Shown: one piece after another, positions 25,084-37,200 of the stretch
Position numbering within the stretch: the first letter of the stretch is position 1
How the letters are laid out: every line of letters starts with the position of its first letter
DNA from: Rhytidiadelphus loreus
Lineage: Eukaryota; Streptophyta; Bryopsida; Hypnales; Hylocomiaceae
Assembly: GCA_947034895.1 (NCBI GenBank)
Contig: OX344765.1
Location: 43,591,001-43,655,000 of the forward strand
Length of the DNA: 64,000 bases
Direction of reading: 5' to 3'
Program-made: the position numbers and the translations under genes
The notes under the pieces: generated by a model
What the model was told of the DNA's origin: nothing
Seen by the model: the letters and a program-made list of their open reading frames with translations, nothing else
The model's database searches: none

Positions 25084-28000
25084 CTTAGGCTCCTATGTTC
25101 ATGGGCTCAAGATCCTAAGCTCACATAATAGCAACCGTGTGTCATAAAGGATTAAGGATTTTGAAGAGGTTCCTATGATGTCAAATTTTATTGGAGTTTT
25201 CTGAAATTTTTCTTGAAGGTAAAGGAATGTACTAACTTTTAGGAATATGAATTTTAATTCATTTGATGCATGGGGGAAAAAATTGTGCCGTCCCAAGTAC
25301 AAAATGCTTGAGCCTAAGCAACAAAACAAACGTACAGAAATTCAAAATAAAAATTTCTAATTCTTTCCCTACTTTAGAGACAAATTATTTTTATGTTTGC
25401 ATGGAAAACTTTGATTCATTCCATTTGGATTAGTTATGAAGAGTTTTTGTTTCCAAGTAATTAGATAATCCCTTGGATAATCCTTGTGAAAAAATAACAT
25501 ATGGGATGTGCTTATGAATTTAGCTTTCTCATATTTTCAAAGCAAAAATGTCCATAGGTTGTAGATTAATTGATTCAACAATCTCACTGTGAGAATTGGC
25601 ATGTTTCAATTGAATTTTAGAACTATTAATGATTTTTTCTTTTATCTTCTATCTACTTCAACAATTATGTATTAAGAATTTTCATAAGAAAGAAAATCAT
25701 TGATTTTTTTATTGATTTTTTTTTTCTAGATTTTCAATTACATTCTCTACCATGAAGATTTAAACCTCAAAACTCTATAGAACAAGAAACTTTAAGCTAA
25801 GAGGATTCAAAGTTTGCAAACTAGTAAACATCGTTTTTTGTTACTTTGAACACTATAATTATCTAACAATATACATGGTCAAAGGGCTTGAATATTTTTG
25901 CTATACATTCTCATTCAAGTTTTTTTACAAGATCCTACAATTGAATATGAAAAAATAGTTTTATTCCACTGTAGCTCTTTGCACTAATAATGGCAATTTG
26001 AAGTGAAATGTAGTTATAAACCTCTAGGGTTAACGTGAGGGTTAACCTTGAAAAGACAACACTTATGAACCTACATAATATAGTCAACACCAAATAATCA
26101 CATTCCTAGATGAGTTGATGCATTTTTTATTTTCACAATTTCTCAAAATCACTCATCAAGACATTTTTAGTCCATGATGTCCTTACTAGGTTAATTAACC
26201 CTTGAAGGATAAGGCTAATGACTATGAAAAGAACTTCAATATTCCTCATTTTGTATCCTCTATTATACTATTATATCATAAAATACAAGTGGAATTTTTT
26301 CATTTTATTTTTGAAAGATTGAAATCATATTTCTTTTATAAGCCAAGAACATTTTAAATTTTTTGTAAAGATTAGAAATTACTATGAAATTTTGAAGTAA
26401 AACTAATGAAAAATCAAATTAAATATGATATAAGTTTAAAATTTTGAAAATTTCACCATGGATATATATTTTAGTGTGAAAAATCATGATGTAGACTCAT
26501 TCTAATTGGAAAATTAGTAGATCACAAGTTATTGATCCAAAATTTCAAATTGCAGTAGAAGGTAGATTTGATCAATTTCATTTTATTAATTGGTCTCAAA
26601 TTTAAAAAAGACACATGCTTTTGGTTAAAATTTAGATTTAAATTAAAAATACATTGAAAAATCAACAATAATTGTGATTTGTGTCTTTAGCATGTTCTTC
26701 TATACAAAAGTCAACAACATTTCAATGAATGATGGAATTTCTACTAACATCAAATACAAACACATTAAAAAAAATCTCCCAAAAGAATATAGAAGAAAAA
26801 TTGTTGCCCTTCATCTTCTTGTGCTCATTTAAAATCATGCAGTTGCTACTTTGTGGCACTGTGGTCTTAAACTTCAAAATCCTTCTATCTATATTTTTTC
26901 ATTTTAGATTTATTTATGAAAGAAATTTTTATATTTATTTCTCCAAGTTGAAATCACATGGCTTTGGGAATTATAAAAAGAATTAGTTTTTTTTGTGAAA
27001 ATTGTAATTAATAGAAAATTTGAAGAAAAAATGAAGAAACTTCATATCCAATACAAAATTAGGTATAGAAATTTAAAATTTTCTTTGTAGGTGTACATGA
27101 GTAGTGTAGAATATCGTTGTATAAACCAAGATTAAATGTTGTCCTATAATTGAAAAAAATTAGTAGACAAAATTTATAGATCAAAGGTGCAAATTGCAAT
27201 TAAAAAAAAATCCAATTTTAGGAATCTTAATATATTCATCAAAATAGAATAATAGAATGAGCCGCATCAAATGTCTTTTAATCCTTAAAGGTGTGGATTC
27301 ACCACCATATATGGTTAGAGAATATTTCAAAGTTAAAATTTTCCATTTAATTTATTTTCAAGTTTCAATCTAATAATTTTATTCTATTAGACTATGTGTT
27401 CAATATCCATGTTAGAAATTGTTGTTGTGATGATTCTTATTGCTAAAATCTAAAATGAATTGGTAATTAATCATTAAAAGAAATTTATGAGGTACAAGTA
27501 GCAATGAATAATAGTGAGAAATTTTTTAAGCAATTATTTAGTTTTTAAAATCCAATACACCTTAGGCAATGACCTTGACCCCTATAGTCTTGAGGTCATT
27601 TTTTCATTAAAAAATCTCAAAACTACCATTTTCAATTCAAACAACACAAATTTTAAACATTTATTTCTTTTGGACATCATTTGTTTTTTTCGCATGTAAT
27701 TTTTTTTATGTTGAAGAATTGAGTTGAAAATTTGGGAAAAATAAATTCAACCCCCCCTTTTTATGGTTTTCATTCTTTAAAAAGTTTGTTAAGTTCAAGT
27801 AGGTATAATATAAAAGGAAAAACTTAATTGCTAATAGCTCTAAGATGGGATTGAAATACACTAATCCCAATGGTGAGATTGTCTTGGAAAGCGAACTAAA
27901 CTATGTGAAACTTTCTTTTTTAATTGTTAAAACTAAGTTAAAAAATGAGTCCAATACATTATTTTCTCAAGAATTTGTTAAGATTGAACCTTCAAAGGGA

Positions 28001-30064
28001 CTCTTGGGATTTTAGGGCTTAAAGTTAAATTACCACTATCAAATTAAATTTGGCCTTTGTACAATTGACTTAAATATTTTTGATATGTTTCATGTGTGAA
28101 TAAACCTATTTTTTCTATTGAATTTGATATTTTACAGCTTTTGGTTGAAAAATCATACTATTTAGATTTTAAATGCATAAATAAAATTATATCAATCATA
28201 ACATGACATTGGAATAATCAATATTTTTTGTAAAAAGAAGAAGATTAGAATAAAAGGCAACACTTTATTATTTAAATTCAATAGTCATTTCAAAAATAAA
28301 AAATTTGAATGAAAAACTCACATTTGTGTGTAAATTGAATTCTAATACATGGAGTTTGCAATAGTAATAATTCATTGCCCCTTCATATTTTTTTCAAATA
28401 TTTATGATGGAATACAATCAGGACTTCATTTTCTTAATTTAGATCAAATACCAATAATGAATCATCCAGTTTTTTTGGGGGGGTTAAAACCTAAGCCTTC
28501 CACACTTAATTCCCTCCATATTATTATCTTGCAGTCTCTTGTGATATTAAAGGATGTGAATGTGTGGTACCGGTAGTGCAAATACAAGGAGAGGGTCTTT
28601 GAACTGAGAACGATGCCATGGCAGAATTTGCTAGTGAGTGAGTGTGCAATTAAAGAGGTTAGGTGCGGTTTGCTTGCTTCTCACGTCTGTGAAGGGCCTG
28701 TCGGCAGGCTTGAGATTGCGCCCCAGATACTCTTGCTCTACTGAGTTCGCGAAAGATAGCTAAGGCTTCGCCAAGCTTTTCGCTTCGACGACTGTATTCG
28801 GCAATTATTTGCCGCTTCGATAACACAGTCACGTTGTTTTAACAAGAGACAGGAAGCTCCTGGACTTGGGCGGCTATGGAGGGAGAACAAAAGGGCTATC
28901 AGCAAGAATTTCTTCCCTGCAAGTGGCCATAGTATCGGCCTGCAAGAAGCTATCATCAGATGGAGAGATGGCGCCCCGTTTAACGCATCCTAATCCGGTG
29001 AACATCAGCAGAGTAGACGTCTTCAATATGTCGGAGAACGTAATTTGAGAAATTGAGCGATAGTTCGTGACTGTCGGCAGGAATCAATGGGTATGGATAT
29101 ATCACAGCTACGAGCAGTCTTGGGAGTCGAAGGTAAACTGTCCTAATTTTAACACTTTTTCTGATCCTACCATTATATGGACTATTTTCTTAATATGCAT
29201 TAGCAAAGGGAAAGAATGGAAACACAAATAATTTTGCATGACTGGCTGTTTTGATACTCCAATAATATTCATTTTACTAAAGTTTCAAAGTTTGAATCAG
29301 AGGAGATTAATGCAGACGAACTCTTATTGATGATTACTTACTTCAACTCTCATTGGGTACTTTGAAAACTTATATGGTAGTTTCAGAGACTTCAGTACAT
29401 TGTTTTAGTGGTACATCCAAGTGTTGCATTTTGGATGGTGTCACTTTTAGGTGTAATTACCTATGCGCATGCTTTTTGCTGCTACGAATTCCATCCAATC
29501 CAAACAGGAGCGAAAGACCAGGAACTTGACAATTTCCATTCTCAGAAACTCTGCAAAAAGTCGAGCACCTAGTTGAATTCACAAGTGTGCTCATCAACGG
29601 TGTGCAAAGCATAAACATACACAATCTTAGACAAAGAGGTACACAAATAAAGGACATTTATATTCCATGATTTTTTTTAGGTCGACGCCAGTCAGGGTTC
29701 AGTGTGCAAAATACACAATGTTTCGCCGCTCTACATACAAAAGATAGACTGCTTCATCATGGAGCACGTTGTTCACTTTGAAAAAGCCTGAGATCTCTAC
29801 GTTTGATGCCAAGCCATAAGGCCGGGTGGTATTATATGCCTCCTTATTGTATAATTAGACGATAAATAAATTCATAAGTATACCGTAGACAATATATTGC
29901 GTTTTCACATGAAGGTTCTGCAACATATAATGTGCACGACGACAGGACTCATTCAGACAAAAACTTTGGGCCACTGTAGGTCTACATGTCAGTGAAATGT
30001 AAAGCTTGTGGGGACGCTAGGCATTTCATTCTTGTAAAACTACCCCCAAAAAACTGAAGACAAT
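25084..30064. other. Mostly AT-rich intergenic, no gene recognised
   Basis: 25.1-28.5 kb is very AT-rich with only short open frames. 28.56-29.06 kb is more balanced and holds short frames on both strands that I cannot assign. 29.1-30.06 kb includes the probable 3' untranslated region of the small minus-strand gene that follows. Confidence 0.45.
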
Positions 30065-30427
30065 CTACCGCTCCGATCTTGATATCCACGCTGGAATCCA
30101 CTTGGATTTCTTGGAGGTTTGGCCCGGAGGGTTACTTGAAGCGGTCTCCGATTGCCTGGGATCCATCTCCATGTTCAGCTTGCCGCTTTCTTCCTTGATG
30201 GTAATGCATTTGTTGTCACACAAATCATCGGAGCTCACGATGAGTTTCGCAAGTCCAGGAGCGTCGATCAGCACGATGTACTCTCGATACGTCGCGTTGA
30301 AATCAACCCCGATGGTGTACTTCCCGCCCGCCGCAACCGAGGCCAAGTCGGAGGCGTAACGAGCGCTCCCAATTTGGAGTTTCATTATATGCTTCGTCGC
30401 GTTGGAAATTTGCGTGGAGGCACTCAT
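30065..30427 (-). CDS. Small uncharacterised plant protein, 120 residues
   Basis: Single exon starting at the ATG at 30427. The sequence begins MSASTQISNATKHIMKLQIG and continues with a glycine-containing KYTIGVDFNATYREYIVLID segment and a VSSDDLCDNKCITIKEESGK segment. It ends in a basic tail (KKSKWIPAWISRSER). It has no signal peptide or membrane segment, and the alternation of short polar and hydrophobic runs suggests a compact beta-rich fold of about 90 residues plus a disordered tail. I recall similar small proteins in moss genomes, possibly annotated as DUF7748, but cannot confirm this. A TATA box stands about 195 bp upstream of the ATG. Function unknown. The coherent composition, ATG, stop and promoter make it likely to be real. 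Confidence 0.75.
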   Translation of the reverse strand: MSASTQISNATKHIMKLQIGSARYASDLASVAAGGKYTIGVDFNATYREYIVLIDAPGLAKLIVSSDDLCDNKCITIKEESGKLNMEMDPRQSETASSNPPGQTSKKSKWIPAWISRSER

Positions 30428-30620
30428 GGTGGGAAAGCTGGTTCAGATTCAATCGCCGGACGACAACCACCCGCATCAGTCGCTAGCCGCGAAGTGAAAT
30501 CTCGACTGGCCTGGATAACTGCCTTGAAAATTGAATGATCCAGCAGGACTCAAAGAAAGGGAGAGAGAGAGAGGGGTGGGGTGGGGATTTTGAAACAGAG
30601 TGAAGAGCTCTGGCATATAC

Positions 30621-30628
30621 ATATATAG
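30621..30628 (-). promoter_or_regulatory. Probable TATA box of the 30065-30427 gene
   Basis: On the minus strand the sequence reads ACCTATATATGTATATGCC. A transcript starting about 30 bp downstream (near 30590) would have a leader of roughly 160 nt with a CT-rich stretch (about 30555-30575), common in plant leaders. Inferred from sequence only. Confidence 0.5.
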
Positions 30629-30840
30629 GTAGAGAGCTGGAGAGAGCTAGGCCCCAGCTGCGTGAATTTGGTGGCAAATGTTGTAGTCGTCAGTAATCAG
30701 GGGTAAGTTACGTTTCACGAAGCTTTTGCAAGGAGGCGTGAAGGCAAACTTTTAAAGTGTGCAAGCAACGTTATTAAATTGTCGGCAGTGTGCGCTCCGA
30801 CTTCATTCACACGCTCGACTGCAAGCCGCCTGTGAAGTCT

Positions 30841-30924
30841 ACGCTGCAGACAATTCACTTATAATTACTTCTGCAGACATTCTCGCCCAAGTACATTCTC
30901 GCCCAAGTGAATTGTCTGCAGCGT
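30841..30924. repeat. Perfect hairpin, 20-bp arms, 44-nt loop
   Basis: ACGCTGCAGACAATTCACTT at 30841-30860 is exactly complementary to 30905-30924. The loop contains the direct repeat ACATTCTCGCCCAAGT/ACATTCTCGCCCAAGT, with only one base shared between copies. It lies about 210 bp upstream of the TATA box of the small gene. It could be a small inverted-repeat element, a cruciform-forming promoter site or a small-RNA hairpin. Confidence 0.8.
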
Positions 30925-33900
30925 AACTTAGACAAAACCTACACTACATACATTAAAAGACATACTACACTAAAGGGCCTTTTGCTAGGACAGATATTTC
31001 AGAATCTAACGTCTAATTTCAGAATATCCCTGCGTCTTCTCGGCTATGAAGGAACTCGAACTTTCTGAGAACATACGAATCCGACAGCCCTATCCACAGT
31101 TGCTCCATCAGCAGTTACGTTCTCTGAGTAAGCTGACTCGCGAAACACCTCTGTACGAATTGAATACGTTTTTTGAAGCTGCAAAGAAGATATTTCCTCT
31201 GCAAGAAGATTGATGCTGAGTGTAAACCGCCTGTCAAGCAACAGGGTGAGGCAGATTTTCATGATCGGATTGAACCAGAGGTATCTTACAAGATACAGGC
31301 GCGCCAACTTAAACCTCTGATTATAGTAGAACTTAATTCCAAGAGCGAGAAATAGCTCTTAAATACCTAGAAATACCTCATAATTTGATTGCTGCCGAGA
31401 GTAAACTATTTCATTACCACCAATGAAGGTCAAATTCGCGCTGTGTAGGTTTAGGGTTTCCTAACCTAAAATGACGGTCTCGAGAGACGTACGAACTTCC
31501 ACGAACAGTCGGGGACTTAATGTCGGCACACTGTACAGTCGACACGGATAATAGCACTTGAAAGTAATGCCGCTTTACTACATCTTCTGTGGCGTCCTTT
31601 TGGTCCTCTTTTGGCTACGTTAAAGGTGACGTGTCAATTTAACTTAGAGATATTCAAATTTTGGAAGCACACGACACTATCGACAATTTCGCAGAAGGTT
31701 CGCTGCGGATGCTTAGAAAGATGTGGCATAATTGCATGCTCACGTTGCTTGCTCCTCACCCCATCACAACCACTGTCTTCTGAACAATAGTTGATACATA
31801 CACATGGTGTTGCTAAATCATGGACAAGGCCATCAATTACACTAAAGAGCACGACTGATTGGTAAAGTATCGAGTCCTAAGTCCTAACTAGCTGTTGCTG
31901 CCATATGTAACAACATGTACAGTACTTTGATATGTCAGTTTAGAATGTGCGGATGTTATAAGTACTTCGATCGCTGAACCGCAAGGTGTAAAGCTGTGGT
32001 GCAAGTGTCGCTGAAATTGGCGTCGATTGCGACATGCCCGCAATATGGAAAACGAATACAGAGAAACACAGCCCACAGTCTCACTGTATTCATTCTTTGC
32101 ATTAGATTTACGACGCAATCAGATCATTCGGTATACCAAATGCAAAGAACAAAAAGAGTGAGGCCTCCAACCTTGACATGCCACAAGAAGCTCCGCAAGC
32201 TACGGAAGCAGAGACGTAGCTGGGGCATTAACATACCCAGCATCCATCACAGGCACCCTCGCCAAGCAGCGTGTTTTTTTGGGGCGAAATTTCGCATTTT
32301 CTGACAGATTTGAGCCTGTCAGACTCCGTCCCTCCAGAATTGCGCCAGTGCTGTGGAGGCTGTGTCAGGTACTGTTCCAAAAAAATAACGCTGTCGCCAA
32401 GATACAAAAAATCTTTCAAAAGAAACTTAGACGCTCCTAAGAACCGAGTTCAGAATAATACCTCTTGATCGCTGGCTATCAGTTTTGCATGTGTTCAAGT
32501 TGAAGGACGTGCTTTGCAGTGCTTGAAGCTAGCGAGGGTCAGTGTAAGCTCTCCAACCGCTCCATGATGATAAAGATGGTGAAACAATGCGAACTGGAGG
32601 GTACTTTCCAATCTGTGCAAAACAAAAGGAGTGATGTGAGTATTGTAAATCAATAACGTACCCCAAAGAGGTAAAGTTTCAGGGTACTCGTGGACTTGGA
32701 ACGTTCAGACATTTATCATATCTGCGGCAATGCATCAATGTTGTCCGTGGGACATATCGTGAAAAAGAAGTGGCTACACACACAAATTGACCATAGAAAC
32801 CTTCGATAGGCCGAGGTAATGCCGAACTCTGCACTTTTTCTTAACAAGCCAGCGCTCTTTTCTACAGCTTTCTCGTTGTTGAAGTCATTGCCATATCCCC
32901 GGACAAGTAGACTTCGCCACGGATCCCCTCAGAATTGTGTACCAATGTATATTTTCAATCGAAATCTTGCCGAGTACGACGCTGTATGAGAGACGATCCA
33001 TCTAAAGAATCCGAGACTTTACAGCTCCCCAAAATCACAGCAACTTTAAGCGCCATGACCAACGAACCCTATAAACACATTAAGGACTCTCACAGTTGCG
33101 TGTAATGACACACAGGGCTTTTGCATCTCAATGATTGCTAAAATGTGTTTGGTCCCACTACTTGTCCATTGAAGGTCCCACTACTTGAGTTGGATCATTG
33201 ATTACTTTGAACCATTCCATGACCCAAAATAGAAAGGTGTCATCGTCAGCATCTAATGTAATAGGTCCCAAAAGAAGTTTTGTTGAAACACATAGATGAA
33301 CAAATCTTCAATTCCATAGAAAACGACATGACAACTGAGTTGGTTGACTACAAACATGAATTTTGATAATGATACACTCTATAATTGCACTTTCTCATAT
33401 TCTTTTTGCATAGAAAGTTGGCATGGGTTGAAAATTCAAGTATATTTAAGTTATCTATGAGTTGTGAATGAGTTTGAAAACTCAATTGGATAATAAAATG
33501 AGCAATAATAGTCATGGAGACATCATTATGCTTCATGCATAATCCACTATATCCGGTTTCATCATTCAAAATCACAACATACAACTAATAAGTTACAATG
33601 TGGTAAGATTTTCAATCATTGAATAGGCCATACAATCAATTCAGAAATGGCAATAACTGACATTAACTAATATATGGCAAAAAACTCAACTCAACCGTAC
33701 TAGATTCTAGGTGAGTTTTGTTTCCAACTCTACAATTATTTAGATTACAAGAATGTAATAATTCCACATCCTCTACGATCTTTGTTAGAATTACTTGAGA
33801 ATACTTGATTGCAATCAACTTTCTCTAATGACTTTATCTAAACCTCAATAGGAGAGGCTAAGGTCAATTTCAAGTATACTTATAATGAACACTTTGAAAT

Positions 33901-34710
33901 TCATGGTATATTCATACAATGACCAAAATATCACTACGAGAAAAGTCTTGGAGCATGAAGTTGCAATGTCACAACTTGGTGCCAAAGTAATGCCCATATT
34001 TTGCATTAGCATTGTGCATAGGTTGTTCTTTGGTGTTCCAAACCTCTTTTCTACCGGTGTAAACATGCTAAACAAATTTAAAATCCTCTTTGAATTGCCA
34101 ATGTGATCTAATTAGCAATTGTGACCTAACCAAAACTAAGAAAGATTTAACAACTGCAACCATAATCAAGGGCTTATTCCGGCTCACTTAGGTGATATTA
34201 CCTCGAATGCACTCGCATGTGATCTAAACTTGGCATCCAAACTTGGCAACTTGGCATCTCTGAAATGATACCCAACGAGATGTGAACACAACGTGACACA
34301 TTCTCAAAATATACGGGGACTGTTCAATTACAGAGTGTCGTTAGAGAGGGTTAGGGTAAATTACCTGAACGCTTGATCACTCGGAAACTAAGCAGAGGAA
34401 GGAGACATTGCCTGAATTGAAAACCCTGAAACATTGCTCTCAATTTCAGAATGTCATGCACAGAATTTGTTATCCAATGAGTAAGGTGAAGTGCCGATAC
34501 GGCATTCCTAGGTTTCCAACGGAGCATGTCGTGACTTACAGGCAACCTGTAGTTGAAAGGCCCATTCAGAGGTTCATTCAGAACCTGAATGTCGCCGTAT
34601 AATTTAGTTCAAATCGTAGACGATTTACAAGAGCAGCGTTCGGCAGCATAGGAATTGCATTGCAAAGCTAGTTCAGACGAATTGCAAATATCTACATTAA
34701 AGAAGTATGT
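30925..34710. other. Intergenic, no gene recognised
   Basis: Balanced composition at 30.9-33.1 kb with several short open frames on both strands, none recognisable, followed by AT-rich DNA to about 34.2 kb. The last few hundred bases before 34711 are probably the 3' untranslated region of the minus-strand coiled-coil gene. Confidence 0.4.
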
Positions 34711-37200
34711 TCAGGAATTTCGGAGGTTCGGTAACTGAACTGAGCTCGGCTTTGAGACAACAAAAACTCTGCTGCGGACTACATTTCGGTTGATGAGGAA
34801 CCCCGGGACAACCATAAAATCTACGCGTGAAGAATCTGCACTCGGCAAGTGATCGTCGTCGTCGGATTCTGACTCCTGGAAAATGACAGACTCCATGTAC
34901 TTCTCTACAAGTTTCTCCGATTGCGAAACACGAAAAATGCGTGCAACAGGATTAAAGGAGAAAGCGAGCTTGTGCACAAGCCAGACGCACACCGCAAGTT
35001 GAACAAAAGTTGCTCCGAGTTTGGTCGAAATCTCAGTGGAGCTGTCTGTGGGAGAAGCCGGATGGTCGAAGGTCAGCTCCGTTATCTCCTTCACCAGGCT
35101 TGCGATCTCGGGAATGGTGTCACTTAGGTCTTCGAGCTTGATGCGACAGAAATCGGCGAAGAGAGTGTCTCCGCTACGCACGAGCTCCTCGGCATCGTCC
35201 ACGGAAAGAAGATACTTGTATTGACGGAAATTGTCCATCCTCTGTTGCTCCACATCAAGAAACCCTGAGGAGCTGTCTTGAAGGTCGAAACATTCATGTT
35301 CGAAGCCGTGAAACAGCAGCTTGCAGGTGATGGCCTCCAAGACGTACTTCAAGGGACCTCTCCTGTCAATCGATATAGAACGGACGAAATTGTTGCGCGC
35401 TATAGCCATGCCGTCGATCTTTCCCTGTTCCATCGCCTTCATCAAAAGCCTTGAAAACATAGCGGCTCCTTCGTGCACGCGCTGAACAGCCCTGTCGAGA
35501 AGGTGGGGAGTCGCTTGTGGTCCAAGAAATGAATCTTTCACGGTAATCTCCTTAGACACTTGTGAGACCTCGCCGTTCTTGGTTTTCAATTCTTGAATTT
35601 GATGCTTTAGATCGTCGATTTGAAGATCGCATTGGTGTAACTTCTCGCTCAATTTCGACGTTGTCTCCCACTCCTCGCGCAATCGTGCTCTAAGGTTCTG
35701 CGTCACGAGTTCATGCGATTCCACTTGCTCTTCCAGCTTAGCGCAATGCGCTTTGAGCTGCTCCTGACCGTCCGTCTGTGCCGAAGTATCTGTGGTACTC
35801 ACTTGCGCCTGCAGTGCTTTGCTTTGCTGTTCAAGCTCCTCCACGAACTGAATTAGTTCTTCCATTTGAATATGTTTCCGCTCCAGCTCGTCAACTAGCT
35901 TTGATGATTTCTCCTGCTCTTCCCGCAGTCGTTCTCGAAGGCTTTGCAACTCCAAGTCCTTGGCTCCCAGCGTCACTTCTAGACTCGCGGTTCGCTGTTT
36001 GAGATCTTGAATCTGTTTCATATGGTCCTTCACCTGGTTTGTCAACTGCTGCTTCGTGCTCTCCAATTGACCATTTGCCACCATCAACTCTGAAAGCTTC
36101 ATGTTTAGTTCTTCTGCAGTGATCAGATCTTTCCTCCTCTTTTCCTCCGCGTCTAGCTTCCAAGCCTTCAGTTGCTGGCTCTCAAGTCTAGCGTCTTGCA
36201 AAACTCTCTGAAGTTCCTTGATCTTTGCATCTTTCATTGCAGAGTCATTCTGCCCTCCCTCAAGACGTTGGAGGAGCCCTCGCATATCCTGTTCCTTCTC
36301 CTTCATCTTCATCAGGTATGTTCCTTCGTTTGCTTCCAAATCTTTAAGGCGCATCTCCTTCAGAAAAGCACTTTTCGTTACATCACGAAAATCTTTCTCC
36401 ATGTGATCAATAAAGTTCTTCTTCTCTCTAAGACTACCCTCAAGAGTTTCAATGTGAGCCTCTTTTCCAGCTAAAACTGACTCCAAATCCTTGATCTCTT
36501 TACGAGCAGCAGCTAGCTGCGGATCATAAACTGCCAAAGTATTATCGACCTTCCCTAAACCGTTGATATCCCGGCTTCCATAAATTGCCAGTGTGTTATC
36601 AACCTTGCCTAAATGAGAGCCGTTGATGTCTCTACTTCCAAAATCCATGGAGGTGCCACTATAAGACTGACTAGAATAGCCAGAGTCCTGTCCACTGTAG
36701 TACGTCGGAGGCCCTTGAATTTTCGGTAGGTCACGAACCCCTTGTTTTGAATCAGAATCGCGACTCCAAAATGAAGTCACGAGGGAGGAAATTGGATTAA
36801 CGATAGAGGAAGTCCAACCTGCAGGTGCTGGCTCATCCACAAGAGGTAAGCTATTGCTGCCCCTTGAGAAACTGTCCCTTCGCCCGTCATGCATTGAGTG
36901 GCTGCCTACGAAGTCATCCCCTCTGCCATCTTGTGTTGTATACCTTGATGAAAAATCATCCCTGCGCCCATCTTGAAGTGATATCTGCTTTAATGAGAGG
37001 CCATCTCCTCGGCCACCTTGCATAGTATGTCTTGGAGGGAAACTATCCCTTCGGTCATCTTGCGTTGTGTGCCTTGGGGGGAAGCTATCCCTTCGATCAG
37101 CTTGCATTGTGTGCCTTCCAGGGTAGCCATCCCCTCGCCCCTCTTGAGTTGAATACATTGTTGAGAAGTCGTACCTCTGGCCATCTTGCATTGAATACAT
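34711..37200 (-). CDS. GIL1/IRKI-family coiled-coil protein, 829 residues, intronless
   Basis: In Arabidopsis, GIL1 (GRAVITROPIC IN THE LIGHT 1) acts in light control of gravitropism, and IRKI binds the receptor kinase IRK. The C-terminus here carries the family signature: VWLVHKLAFSFNPVARIF followed by YMESV (about 739-772) and a final VDFMVVPGFLINRNVVRSRV segment (about 793-812). Before it, residues about 560-735 contain the helical start of this domain (LLDRAVQRVHEGAAMFSRLL). Residues about 226-555 form a long heptad-rich coiled coil. Residues 1-113 are eight tandem 14-residue repeats of the type RHTMQ-DRRDSFPP. A second duplication, GSRDING…LGKVDNTLA(I/V)Y, follows at about 188-225. An in-frame TGA two codons upstream fixes the ATG at 37200. 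One exon covers everything. No membrane segment is obvious. Confidence 0.85.
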   Translation of the reverse strand: MYSMQDGQRYDFSTMYSTQEGRGDGYPGRHTMQADRRDSFPPRHTTQDDRRDSFPPRHTMQGGRGDGLSLKQISLQDGRRDDFSSRYTTQDGRGDDFVGSHSMHDGRRDSFSRGSNSLPLVDEPAPAGWTSSIVNPISSLVTSFWSRDSDSKQGVRDLPKIQGPPTYYSGQDSGYSSQSYSGTSMDFGSRDINGSHLGKVDNTLAIYGSRDINGLGKVDNTLAVYDPQLAAARKEIKDLESVLAGKEAHIETLEGSLREKKNFIDHMEKDFRDVTKSAFLKEMRLKDLEANEGTYLMKMKEKEQDMRGLLQRLEGGQNDSAMKDAKIKELQRVLQDARLESQQLKAWKLDAEEKRRKDLITAEELNMKLSELMVANGQLESTKQQLTNQVKDHMKQIQDLKQRTASLEVTLGAKDLELQSLRERLREEQEKSSKLVDELERKHIQMEELIQFVEELEQQSKALQAQVSTTDTSAQTDGQEQLKAHCAKLEEQVESHELVTQNLRARLREEWETTSKLSEKLHQCDLQIDDLKHQIQELKTKNGEVSQVSKEITVKDSFLGPQATPHLLDRAVQRVHEGAAMFSRLLMKAMEQGKIDGMAIARNNFVRSISIDRRGPLKYVLEAITCKLLFHGFEHECFDLQDSSSGFLDVEQQRMDNFRQYKYLLSVDDAEELVRSGDTLFADFCRIKLEDLSDTIPEIASLVKEITELTFDHPASPTDSSTEISTKLGATFVQLAVCVWLVHKLAFSFNPVARIFRVSQSEKLVEKYMESVIFQESESDDDDHLPSADSSRVDFMVVPGFLINRNVVRSRVFVVSKPSSVQLPNLRNS
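36862..37200 (-). repeat. Coding tandem repeat, 42-bp unit, eight copies
   Basis: Encodes residues 1-113 of the GIL1/IRKI-like protein. Units share (Y/H)(S/T)(M/T)Q(D/E/A)(G/D)(R/Q)R-D(S/D/G)F. Seven units are 14 residues and one (residues 71-85) is 15. The first unit supplies the start codon itself, so slippage here could shift the number of N-terminal ATG-bearing units. Length polymorphism between individuals is likely. Confidence 0.9.

Noticed and set aside
28866..29048. 60-codon plus-strand frame in balanced DNA
   Set aside because: Too short, no domain, no partner exon seen.
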